From an uncultured bacterium (GTDB taxonomy: Bacteria > Planctomycetota > UBA8108 > UBA1146): 64,000 bases of DNA. The notes beneath the pieces were generated by a model that was not told the origin of the DNA, ran no database searches, and worked only from the letters and a program-made list of their open reading frames with translations. The translations under genes and the position numbers were made by a program. The DNA lies in the NCBI GenBank assembly GCA_913056395.1, contig CAJXMG010000007.1, positions 1-64,000 of the forward strand. Reading direction: 5' to 3'. Shown piece by piece: positions 39,636-48,605 of this stretch (the first letter of the stretch is position 1; each line of letters opens with the position of its first letter).

Positions 39636-40388
39636 ATGAAAACGAAATTTACAATCGTGATTCCGTTTTTCAATGCAGAGGAATGGATCAGTAAGTGCCT
39701 CGAAAGTGTCTTGGCCCAGACGGTCGAGGACTTTCATTGTGTCGTCGCAGATGATGCTTCTACCGATCAATCCTATGAGATCTGCCAATCTCTGATTGGA
39801 GAAGATTCCCGATTCAAACTGGTTCGTAACGAGAGAAATCTTGGAGCCCTTGAGAATATCTATACCGCTACGCTAGAGCATAACCCGGTGAAAGACCCGG
39901 ACTCAGTGGTGATCCATTTGGACGGGGATGACTGGTTTCATGGAGCTGATGTCCTGTCCACTTTGGAGAATTATTATCAATCTCCAGATTGTTGGATGAC
40001 CTATGGCAGTTACATGAATCTCTCTGATGGCAAGAGAGGGGCCTATTCTCAGGAAGTGCCCCAGGAAGTTGTGAAAAGCAGGGGGTTTCGACAGCACCGC
40101 TGGTGTACCTCTCATTTGAGGACTTACCGATTGGGATTGTTTCGTCAGATTCAGAGAAAAGATCTGGTCGATTGGTTGGGCCGCTTTTATCGGAGGGCTA
40201 CTGATCACGCCCTGATGTTTCCCATGTTGGAAATGAGCGGGGAGAAAGCTCACTTTGTTGATGAGATTCTCTACGTTTACAATGACTTGAATAATCTCAA
40301 TCTTCATAAATCGAGTCGGCGCTCTCAGGGAAGACTCGCCCGAAAGTTTCGTCGCAAGAAACGATATGACTTGATTTCAGGTTGGTGA
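39636..40388 (+). CDS. Family 2 glycosyltransferase
   Basis: FTIVIPFFNAEEWISKCLESVLAQTVEDFHCVVADDASTD; VIHLDGDDWF. Confidence 0.88.
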   Translation: MKTKFTIVIPFFNAEEWISKCLESVLAQTVEDFHCVVADDASTDQSYEICQSLIGEDSRFKLVRNERNLGALENIYTATLEHNPVKDPDSVVIHLDGDDWFHGADVLSTLENYYQSPDCWMTYGSYMNLSDGKRGAYSQEVPQEVVKSRGFRQHRWCTSHLRTYRLGLFRQIQRKDLVDWLGRFYRRATDHALMFPMLEMSGEKAHFVDEILYVYNDLNNLNLHKSSRRSQGRLARKFRRKKRYDLISGW

Positions 40389-40491
40389 ACGATCCGCTTA
40401 ATCTTTCACAGCAGGGGGGCAGGTCCGTTGATCAGGCCAATGTGACCCCCAGTGACGATTGTGGTTTACGCTAAGTTTAAGGAGTGTCGTT

Positions 40492-41751
40492 ATGAATACA
40501 TTGTCTGGTGTCGACCGCGCTTCTTTGGAGCGATACGCACAATTGATCGTCTCGCGGGGTTGCAATGTGCAACCGGGCCAGTTTTTTCAAATTGGTGCCG
40601 ATTCAGTCAGTACTGATTTTGCGGTTCTGGTTGCGGAAGCTGCCTATGAGGCGGGAGCCGGATTCGTCAATGTCGATTTGTCCGATGATCGTTTTCAAAG
40701 GGCACGTGTCTTGGGCTCGGCGAAGGACGAATTTCTCGATCACGTGCCTGCACATATCCCTGTTCGCTTTGACGAAATGATCGATTCCAGATCTGCAGTG
40801 GTTCGACTCATCGGCCCCAGGGATCCGTCGGACCTTGCCGGGCTTCCTGCCGCGAAAATGAATCAGGTGCGAATGGCAGGGCACAAGGCGGCCAAAAGGT
40901 TTTACAGCGAAGGGATCGGTCTCTCCGCGGTTCAGTGGTGCGTGGCTTCTGCTGCAACGATCGGTTGGGCAGAGTCCATCATGGATGACCTCAAGGGTGA
41001 AGAGGCCCGAACCTGCCTTTGGAACGAGTTGCTGCAAATCGTCCGGGCTGATCGTGAAGATTGTTTTGATCGTTGGAGAGACCACGGTGCCCATCTCAAG
41101 GAAAGAGGGCGTCGACTGAATGAACTCCAATTGGACTCACTTCACTTTTCCGGTCCAGGGACCGATCTGACCGTGGGTCTTTCAGAGTTGGCAAGATTTG
41201 AAGGTGGTGGGGCCATGAGTCAGCGGGAGGTGGAATTTGTTCCAAACCTGCCCACTGAAGAGGTCTTTACCACTCCGGATTGGCGCCGCACAGAGGGGGT
41301 CGTCCGGGTGACGAGGCCCTTTGTGGTCAATGGAGAACTGGTCAGGGATTTGACGATGACCTTCTCTGCAGGGGAGCTGGTTGATTTCGATGCCAGTGAG
41401 GGAGCAGATACTCTGAAGGCGTATGTCGACAGTGATCCCGGGGCCCGCCGCCTCGGTGAGGTGGCTATCGTGGGAACCGATTCGCCGATTTTTCAGAATG
41501 GACGAGTCTTCAAGGAGATTCTCCTCGATGAGAATGCCGCTTGTCACATCGCTGTGGGTAATGCTTACAAGAGTTGTCTCGAAGGTGGAGAGAGCCTGTC
41601 ACAGGAGCGATTGGATGAGATCGGCTGCAATTCTTCGTCTGCCCATACCGACATGATGATCAGTGATGAATCGGTTCAGGTGATCGGTCGCAGTTCCAAT
41701 GGCAAAGAAAGTGAAATTATCCGCGATGGTGCTTGGGTACTGGGGGAATGA
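40492..41751 (+). CDS. M29-family aminopeptidase
   Basis: Overall M29-like layout: LERYAQLIVSRGCNVQPGQ; SEGADTLKAYVDSDPGARRLGEVAIVGTDSPI; SSAHTDMMI. Confidence 0.8.
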   Translation: MNTLSGVDRASLERYAQLIVSRGCNVQPGQFFQIGADSVSTDFAVLVAEAAYEAGAGFVNVDLSDDRFQRARVLGSAKDEFLDHVPAHIPVRFDEMIDSRSAVVRLIGPRDPSDLAGLPAAKMNQVRMAGHKAAKRFYSEGIGLSAVQWCVASAATIGWAESIMDDLKGEEARTCLWNELLQIVRADREDCFDRWRDHGAHLKERGRRLNELQLDSLHFSGPGTDLTVGLSELARFEGGGAMSQREVEFVPNLPTEEVFTTPDWRRTEGVVRVTRPFVVNGELVRDLTMTFSAGELVDFDASEGADTLKAYVDSDPGARRLGEVAIVGTDSPIFQNGRVFKEILLDENAACHIAVGNAYKSCLEGGESLSQERLDEIGCNSSSAHTDMMISDESVQVIGRSSNGKESEIIRDGAWVLGE

Positions 41752-42899
41752 AGCCCTCTTCGACTCCGCAAATTCAGCGACTGGAGGTTCGATCTCTCAA
41801 TCTTGAGTTGAGTGAAAGTTTTGCCATCTCTGGTGGATCTGTCGACGTCGCTGAGTTGCTCCTCTTTCGATTGATCGATGCGACCGGGAATATTGGGTTG
41901 GGGGAGGCAGCGCCTTTTCCAGCCTATGACGGCATGACTCGTGAGGCTGTTCTTGAGGCGATACCCCGCCTCGATTTTTCGTTTCTTGAAGATTCGCCGC
42001 CCTCTCAAGAAATCACTGAATCCCTGTCATGGATTGCCGAACAGTGGTCTGTGAATAAAGTATCCGGACCCCTTCTGGCGGCGGTGGAAATGAGCTGGTG
42101 GGATCTGCTTGGGAAATTCCTGCAGAAGCCGATCTGGCAGTTGTTCAGTGATCGTGAGCATTCCGCAGAAACCGGGATCACCATTGTTGTTGGAGATGAA
42201 GACCATGCCAGGAAGTCGGCAGAGAAATATAGGAAGCAAGGTTTTTCCGATTTGAAGGTCAAGCTCAGTGGAGACGTTCAGAAGGACTTGTCCAGAATGA
42301 TCGCTGTCCGCGATGCCCACCCCGAATGCCGATTGCTCTTGGATGCCAATGGCGGATTCAACCTGGCAGATGCACTCAGTTTTGTCGATGAACTTTCTGC
42401 CCTCGGTTTGGAGGTTGATTTTCTGGAGCAGCCGTTTCCTGCGGGGGCATTGGAAGAGAACCGAGAACTTGTTTCCCATTGCCCGATTCCCATTCTCGCG
42501 GATGAATCATGCACTTCAGTAGAGAGTCTGCAGGCATGCTTTAACGATGGCGCTTTTGCAGGGGTCAATCTGAAAACTCAGAAAAGTGGTGTCTGGGAAT
42601 CGGTCCTGATTCATGAAGCGGCTCTTCAATCGGGCAGGACTCTGATGATCGGTGGGATGGTCGAGTCGCCACTTTCGATGACCCTTTCCGCCCATTTGGT
42701 CAGGGGATTGGGAAGTTTCGACTGGGTCGATCTGGACACTCCACTCTTTATGAAGGAACATCCATTCATGGGCGGGATCCAATTCGACTCAGGAGCCGTC
42801 CAGTTATCAGCGGAACCCGGGTTAGGAATTTCGCTGAACCCGAATTTTGCGGGTTGGGCCGATTCGGAGTGGATTCCGGTCTGGCAAAGGGAGAAGTGA
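41748..42899 (+). CDS. Enolase-superfamily enzyme (dipeptide epimerase/MLE-like)
   Basis: KVKLSGD, LLLDANGGF, DFLEQPF, ILADESC, VNLKTQKSG; ATGA overlap with the upstream gene. Confidence 0.88.
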   Translation: MKPSSTPQIQRLEVRSLNLELSESFAISGGSVDVAELLLFRLIDATGNIGLGEAAPFPAYDGMTREAVLEAIPRLDFSFLEDSPPSQEITESLSWIAEQWSVNKVSGPLLAAVEMSWWDLLGKFLQKPIWQLFSDREHSAETGITIVVGDEDHARKSAEKYRKQGFSDLKVKLSGDVQKDLSRMIAVRDAHPECRLLLDANGGFNLADALSFVDELSALGLEVDFLEQPFPAGALEENRELVSHCPIPILADESCTSVESLQACFNDGAFAGVNLKTQKSGVWESVLIHEAALQSGRTLMIGGMVESPLSMTLSAHLVRGLGSFDWVDLDTPLFMKEHPFMGGIQFDSGAVQLSAEPGLGISLNPNFAGWADSEWIPVWQREK

Positions 42900-43843
42900 T
42901 GAATCCTTTTTCATGGTTGTTTATTGCCCTGTTTACGCTTTCGGCGCCATCTTCTTCGAGTGATTCCAATTCAGTAGATTCTCCTCCGAATGTTCCTGCT
43001 GATGAGCCGATTCCAGTGGTCACTTTTGTTCAAGAGGTCACGGGGAGGCCCGGAAGTCCTGATTCAAAGACTTATGAACAGAAAGTGGTGCTCGCAGGTG
43101 ATCGAGTCTGGGTATTGGACGAACGTCGAAATTTGATCCAAATCCTGCGTGGTGACCTTGATCCCGCAGTCCTTTGGGAGGTTTCCAGTGATCTGGCCCG
43201 CTATCGGGAGGTGACCGATCTCTCAAGGATCCAAAAAGATCGACGGATCCAGGAAGTGCAATTTGTTCGTCGGGTTGCAGATCTTCCGCAAGAAGAGAAG
43301 CGGGAAATGCTCAAAGGAGCGCATATCCGTCTCAACGATCAGGGAGAACCGATTCGCGAGATCGAGTTGGAAGAAGTGGCTCCTTCTGTGGGTGCTGAAG
43401 ACGGTTTGAGACAGGTCAAGGTTTATGAAAATGGACGACTTGTGGCCAATCTGAAGTTAGCAAACATGGAGATCCCTTTTTCATTTGCTCCGCTCCATGA
43501 AGCGACGGGAGCATTCAGTCGTGAGGTTTTTGAGGTCATTCGTGACCTCAAGGGTTTTCCCGTTTCCGGGACGATCTATGTTGTGACTGCAACATTGACC
43601 CATCCTCTGGAGTTCAGGAGTCGCGATATCGAGAAGGGCTCTGTTTCTGCCAGTTTTTTCGATCTTCCTGAAGATTGTCAAAAGGAAGAGCAGAGGGCTT
43701 TTCTGAATTGCCCGATCTGTGGGTCAGAAGTGGAGCGGGAGAGCTCCGCTGCCCGTGCCCGGGATCGAGAAGGGCAGTGGATCTTCTTCAAAACCCGGGA
43801 ATGCTTCTCGGAGTGGAAAAAGCAGCGCAAAGCTCGACAGTAA
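42899..43843 (+). CDS. Secreted/unknown protein with a C-terminal YHS/TRASH-like Cys motif
   Basis: Signal-like N-term; C-term LNCPICGSEVERESSAARARDREGQWIFFKTRECFSEW. Confidence 0.6.
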   Translation: MNPFSWLFIALFTLSAPSSSSDSNSVDSPPNVPADEPIPVVTFVQEVTGRPGSPDSKTYEQKVVLAGDRVWVLDERRNLIQILRGDLDPAVLWEVSSDLARYREVTDLSRIQKDRRIQEVQFVRRVADLPQEEKREMLKGAHIRLNDQGEPIREIELEEVAPSVGAEDGLRQVKVYENGRLVANLKLANMEIPFSFAPLHEATGAFSREVFEVIRDLKGFPVSGTIYVVTATLTHPLEFRSRDIEKGSVSASFFDLPEDCQKEEQRAFLNCPICGSEVERESSAARARDREGQWIFFKTRECFSEWKKQRKARQ

Positions 43844-43852
43844 GAGCCTTTG

Positions 43853-45259
43853 TTACTCCGCCAGTGCTTCGTGAAGTGCGCTGAGATCGACCGGCTGTCC
43901 ATGGAGTGCGCCTTCCACGATGGCTCCAATGCGAACCAGTGCCTCTCGGTCCTGGCCTTCAATTCGTGCTGTCAGGTTTGCTGTCGTGTTCGACGCACGG
44001 ATCAGCATCCAGCCGTCAGGGAACGAGAGTCGGACTCCATCGAGGTCGACCAGTTTTCCACCCTGTGCGTCGGACCGGAAGTGATCGATCAGATAGTCGA
44101 CGACCCCGAACTTGTGTTCTTCGGAAACCGGGATTTTGACCTCGGGTGTCGAGACTTTGACCGGGATGTCTGCGAAGAGGTCCGAGCATTTGCAATTATT
44201 TTGAGCCATGATTTCAAGGGTCAGGAGAGCGGCGAAGAAAGCATCGTCGAAGCCATCCCCCTTGTGATTGACACAGATATGGCCGGAGAGTTCACCGGCG
44301 AGGATCGCTCCCGTCTCCCGCATTTTTTCCTTGATGATGGAGTGGCCGGTTTTACTCAGGATCGGTTCTCCCCCTGCTTCAACAATTGCAGGCTCGATAT
44401 CGTCGGAGCATTTGACGTCGAAGATGATTTTCCCGCCGGGGACTTCCTTCAAAAGGTGGCGGGCAAAAGCGAGGAGCAGAAGGTCTGCCGAGATCTTCTG
44501 ACCGTTTTCATCGATCAGTCCGACCCTGTCCGAGTCCCCATCGAAACCAAAACCACAGGCGTAATCTCCCTCGGCGACCAGATCACAAAGCGCCTTCATG
44601 TATTTGGGCACTTCCGGATCGGGGAGATGGTTGGGAAAGGTTCCATCCGGCTCTGCATAGAGGGCATCGACTTCGATACCGAGTTTTTCAAAGAGGGGCA
44701 GGATGACTGGACCAGCAGTGCCGTTGCCACAGTCGATGGCGACCTTGAATCCTTCCGGAAAAGAGAATCGATCCACCCGGGACGCCAGATAGTCGTCGAG
44801 AATGTTGCGACTCGATCGGGAGCCCTGGTTTTCAGCGGGAGAGGCGGTCAGGCATTTCCCGTGGAGAAGTTGCAGTTCATCGCCCCAAATCGGATACAGC
44901 CCACGGGTGATTTTCAGCCCATTGTAATTAATCGGGTTATGGCTTCCCGTAATCATGACGCCACCATCGCAATTCAAATGCTTGACGGCCCAGTAAAGGA
45001 CGGGAGTGGGGACATCGTGGATTTCGATCACGTCGAGCCCTGCGGAGCAAAGCCCTTCCGTCACCGCATCGGCAAATCGGGGGCTTGATTCACGGACGTC
45101 ATGACCGACGACGATCTGGCGGGCGTTTCCTTCGGCCAGATGTAGCCCCAGCCCAAGGCCGATCTGTCGAATCCGGTCGACGGTGAGGTCTTCCTCGACG
45201 ATTCCACGGATATCGTAGGTCCGGAAAATTCCGATGGGGAGATCGATTTGCTGGTTCAT
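43853..45259 (-). CDS. Phosphomannomutase/phosphoglucomutase
   Basis: FRTYDIRGIVEEDLT; GGVMITGSHNPINYNGLK; FGFDGDSDRVGLID; GELSGHICV. Confidence 0.94.
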   Translation of the reverse strand: MNQQIDLPIGIFRTYDIRGIVEEDLTVDRIRQIGLGLGLHLAEGNARQIVVGHDVRESSPRFADAVTEGLCSAGLDVIEIHDVPTPVLYWAVKHLNCDGGVMITGSHNPINYNGLKITRGLYPIWGDELQLLHGKCLTASPAENQGSRSSRNILDDYLASRVDRFSFPEGFKVAIDCGNGTAGPVILPLFEKLGIEVDALYAEPDGTFPNHLPDPEVPKYMKALCDLVAEGDYACGFGFDGDSDRVGLIDENGQKISADLLLLAFARHLLKEVPGGKIIFDVKCSDDIEPAIVEAGGEPILSKTGHSIIKEKMRETGAILAGELSGHICVNHKGDGFDDAFFAALLTLEIMAQNNCKCSDLFADIPVKVSTPEVKIPVSEEHKFGVVDYLIDHFRSDAQGGKLVDLDGVRLSFPDGWMLIRASNTTANLTARIEGQDREALVRIGAIVEGALHGQPVDLSALHEALAE

Positions 45260-45399
45260 GGTTCCTCCGATTGATTCGGCGTGGACGGGGGCCATGCCGC
45301 TTGGGATTAGAATGGGGCGATTCCTGTTCGTCCCTGTCATGATTCCCTGTGCGGGGGTATGCTTGCTCAACTTTAGTTTTTCACGGGGGGTGGTGCAAC

Positions 45400-46773
45400 A
45401 TGCTCTTGAATTACAGTCGGCGACTGGGAATCTTTGGGATTCTGCTTTTTGCTCTGCTGGGCTTGGGTGAAAGTGTTTACGCAAACTCGCAGGCTGAGAC
45501 CCAGAGTTCTGAATCGAGTGAGCAGGCCCCGGCGGCAAGTGAACCGGAAAAGTCCATTTCCAGTATGGGTGATCGGTTTCGAAGCCTGTTGGGGATCGCC
45601 GCCTTCCTGGGGTTGTGCGTTTTTCTTTCCAGCTCCCGCAGTGATATCAATTGGCGAACTGTTTTTTGGGGATTGGGGCTTCAGTTTTTCCTGGGCTTTC
45701 TGATTTTGAAAACAGCGGCGGGCAAAGAATTGACCCTCGCGGCCAAGGATGTTTTTCAGGGGATCCTCGACTATTCGAAGATGGGGACAGGGATGGTCTT
45801 CGGTACTCTCCCTGACGTGGAAGGGGCCGGGTTCCAACTTTGGATCGTTCTGCTGGGAACCATCATCTTTGTTTCGGCGGTGATGGCCGTGCTTTACCAC
45901 CTGGGGGTTCTTCAGTTTGTGGTCTGGTGTATTGCCCGCGTCATGCAGAAAACGATGGGAACCAGTGGTCCGGAATCTTTGGCAGCGGCGGCCAACATTT
46001 TTGCCGGGCAGACCGAGGCCCCTCTGGTCATCCGTCCTTACCTGAAAAAGATGACCGATTCCGAAGTGATGGCCCTCATGACAGGTGGGATGGCGACGGT
46101 GGCCGGCAGTGTCTTTGCGGCTTACGTGGGTATGGGGATTGACGCGGGGCATCTGATGGCCGCCAGTTTCATGTCGGCTCCAGCGGCGTTGCTGATCGGC
46201 AAGGTGCTGATTCCGGAAAAGGGTGGGGAAGGGGATACCTCTGCCGCCAAGTTGGAGATTCAACGCACCGATTCCAATGTGCTGGATGCCGCCTGTAGGG
46301 GAACCAGTGAAGGGCTCATGCTGGCATTGAATGTGATTGCCATGCTGATCGCTTTTGTGGCCATGGTGGCACTGGTCAATGGGGCTCTGGGATATGTCAG
46401 TAATGGAGCTCTGTCCCTGCAGGTTCTGTTCTCTTATCTCTTCTGGCCCTTCGCCTGGTTGCTGGGGGTGGATCAACAGGATGTTTCTGCGGTTGCTGCC
46501 CTGATCGGTACCAAGACCGTCCTCAACGAGTTCGTGGCTTTCCTGGAGCTTTCCGGTGATGGCGGAAGTGGACTCACAGAGAGATCAAAAACCCTGACCA
46601 CTTATGCCCTTTGCGGTTTTGCCAACTTTGCCAGTGTGGCGATTCAGATCGGCGGAATCAGCAGCCTTGAGCCTGGTTTGAGACCCCGCCTTGCAGCCAT
46701 GGGACTGAAAGCCCTGCTTGGCGGAACCCTTGCGGCCCTGATGACCGGCTGTGTGGTGGGTGTGCTTCTGTGA
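45400..46773 (+). CDS. Concentrative nucleoside transporter (CNT/NupC family)
   Basis: GQTEAPLVIRPYLKKMTDSEVMALMTGGMATVAGSVFAAYV; ALIGTKTVLNEFVAFLEL; YALCGFANFASVAIQIGG. Confidence 0.93.
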   Translation: MLLNYSRRLGIFGILLFALLGLGESVYANSQAETQSSESSEQAPAASEPEKSISSMGDRFRSLLGIAAFLGLCVFLSSSRSDINWRTVFWGLGLQFFLGFLILKTAAGKELTLAAKDVFQGILDYSKMGTGMVFGTLPDVEGAGFQLWIVLLGTIIFVSAVMAVLYHLGVLQFVVWCIARVMQKTMGTSGPESLAAAANIFAGQTEAPLVIRPYLKKMTDSEVMALMTGGMATVAGSVFAAYVGMGIDAGHLMAASFMSAPAALLIGKVLIPEKGGEGDTSAAKLEIQRTDSNVLDAACRGTSEGLMLALNVIAMLIAFVAMVALVNGALGYVSNGALSLQVLFSYLFWPFAWLLGVDQQDVSAVAALIGTKTVLNEFVAFLELSGDGGSGLTERSKTLTTYALCGFANFASVAIQIGGISSLEPGLRPRLAAMGLKALLGGTLAALMTGCVVGVLL

Positions 46774-47570
46774 TCGACGACGCCTGCCGGTATTTGCGTG
46801 AGCGCTGGGGGGGCTGGTGCCCCAAGGTCGGCATCGTTCTGGGATCTGGGATTCAGCTGTCCGGGGATGATTTCCGTGAAGTGGATCGGGTCCCCTGCCA
46901 TGAAATCCCGGGCTTGCCAGTTCCTTCCGTGGAGGGCCATGCCGGTGAATGGACTGCTTACGACTATGGCGATCTCCCCGTTTTGCTTCTGGGTGGACGG
47001 GTCCACCTGTACGAAGGCCACTCCGTCGAGGCCGTGACCACCGGGATGGAGATCCTTGCGGGACTCGGTTGTGGGAAAGTGATTTTGACCAATGCCGCCG
47101 GAGGAATCCGGCCTGGCTGGCAGCCCGGCGAAGTGGTAATGATCCGCGGGCATCTGGATTTTCAGTTACAGGGAATGATCACTTCAGGGGGGAGTGGGGA
47201 CGTTTTCGATCCCCTCTGGCAGGAGCGAATCCAAATCCGATCAAAACGCGACGATGGATCCGAACTGGCTGAAGGGGTCTACGCAGGACTGCCGGGGCCC
47301 ACCTATGAAACACCCGCCGAAGTTCAGATGCTGCGCAAGCTGGGCGCAGATCTGGTGGGAATGTCCACGATTCAGGAAGCTCGCAAAGCCCAATCACTGG
47401 GAATGGACGCCGTTGCTTTTTCTCTGGTGACGAATGCCGCGGCGGGAACCGGTGATTCCGAGGAACTGAATCACGAAGAGGTGCTGCAGGCGGGGCGTGA
47501 CTCCCGGGATCGGGTCCTTCAGGTGGTCAGGCGGGCTCTCGCCTGCCACGCTGCCGATGCGGAATCCTGA
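46770..47570 (+). CDS. Purine nucleoside phosphorylase (GTG start)
   Basis: VGIVLGSGIQLSG; GGRVHLYEGHS; ILTNAAGGIRPGWQPGEVVMI; GPTYETPAEVQMLRKLGADLVGMST. Confidence 0.94.
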   Translation: MIDDACRYLRERWGGWCPKVGIVLGSGIQLSGDDFREVDRVPCHEIPGLPVPSVEGHAGEWTAYDYGDLPVLLLGGRVHLYEGHSVEAVTTGMEILAGLGCGKVILTNAAGGIRPGWQPGEVVMIRGHLDFQLQGMITSGGSGDVFDPLWQERIQIRSKRDDGSELAEGVYAGLPGPTYETPAEVQMLRKLGADLVGMSTIQEARKAQSLGMDAVAFSLVTNAAAGTGDSEELNHEEVLQAGRDSRDRVLQVVRRALACHAADAES

Positions 47571-47573
47571 GAT

Positions 47574-48350
47574 TCAGGATTCCTGACGATCCAGATTCAG
47601 GCTGACAAGGGCATCGAGGGCCACATTCACACATCGGTCCTCCAGTGCCGGCTTCTCCTCCGGGTTGAGGAACTGGTCATGCTGGCGCCTTCCGAAGACG
47701 GTGCAGATGCACCCTGATCGCCACTTTTTCAGCGAGGCCAGGGTGAAGAGTGTGGACGCTTCCATCTCCATATTGGCGACTCCGATGGCGGCCAGTTTTT
47801 CGATCACCTGTGGGTCGCGAGGAGGAAAGCCCTCTTCGTCGCGGCCCTGTGCTCCGTAAAAACCCGGGGCTGTGGCGGTGATTCCCATGTGAACGGGCGC
47901 TCCTTTTTGACGGGAACAGGCCATGAGTGCCTGCACCACATCCGGGTGGGCGACTGCGGGGTACCCCTCGGGGACGAAGGTGGTGGAGGTATTCTCCATC
48001 CTGACCGCACCCATGCTGACCACCAGATCTCCGAGGTGAATGTCAGGATCGAGGCCGCCGCAGGATCCGGCCCGAATCAGAATCGGGTCGTCGACGATCT
48101 TGGAAAGTTCCACCATGGCGATCTCGATATTGCTGGCTCCAATTCCCGTGGCCATCAGGGAGACTTCTTTCCCCTTCCAGGTTCCGGTGATGGTCAGGTA
48201 TTCCCTGCAGCTCCATTCTCCGCGGATTTCGTCGAGGTTTTCGGAGAAGCGTCGAACTCGCTCGGGATCTCCGGCGAGCAGGATTCTGCGGGCGACGTCG
48301 CCTCGGGCGAGTCCGATATGATATTGGCGGATCGTGTTTTCCTGATTCAT
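47574..48350 (-). CDS. Uridine phosphorylase-like nucleoside phosphorylase
   Basis: AGDPERVRRFSENL; ATGIGASNIEIAMVEL; IRAGSCGGLDPDIHLGDLVVS; ANMEMEASTLF. Confidence 0.9.
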   Translation of the reverse strand: MNQENTIRQYHIGLARGDVARRILLAGDPERVRRFSENLDEIRGEWSCREYLTITGTWKGKEVSLMATGIGASNIEIAMVELSKIVDDPILIRAGSCGGLDPDIHLGDLVVSMGAVRMENTSTTFVPEGYPAVAHPDVVQALMACSRQKGAPVHMGITATAPGFYGAQGRDEEGFPPRDPQVIEKLAAIGVANMEMEASTLFTLASLKKWRSGCICTVFGRRQHDQFLNPEEKPALEDRCVNVALDALVSLNLDRQES

Positions 48351-48605
48351 CGTCAACTCCATAGGCAAAATCTGTCCTGAAGATCATCTGTCTGGCTCAG
48401 ATTGTAACGAAATGGCCAGAAAAATTCTCCAATTGTGGCACCTGTGGGTCCACATCGGGGTTTCCGTGTTTGGTGGGAGCCCTTGGAAGTGACTCTGCGA
48501 CCATGATATTATCGAACCCGTCTCATTGCCCTGTTACCTGTCAGCACCCAGTTGCGCCATGCATGGGGGATTTCGCTGGGGGTAACCCATTTTGAAGGAA
48601 CTGGT

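Noticed and set aside
43850-45088. 412-aa plus-strand ORF antisense to the phosphohexomutase
   Set aside because: The minus strand carries all phosphohexomutase active-site motifs; the plus frame is a shadow.
45373-46476. 367-aa minus-strand ORF antisense to the CNT transporter
   Set aside because: His/Gln-rich translation typical of a shadow frame of a membrane-protein gene.
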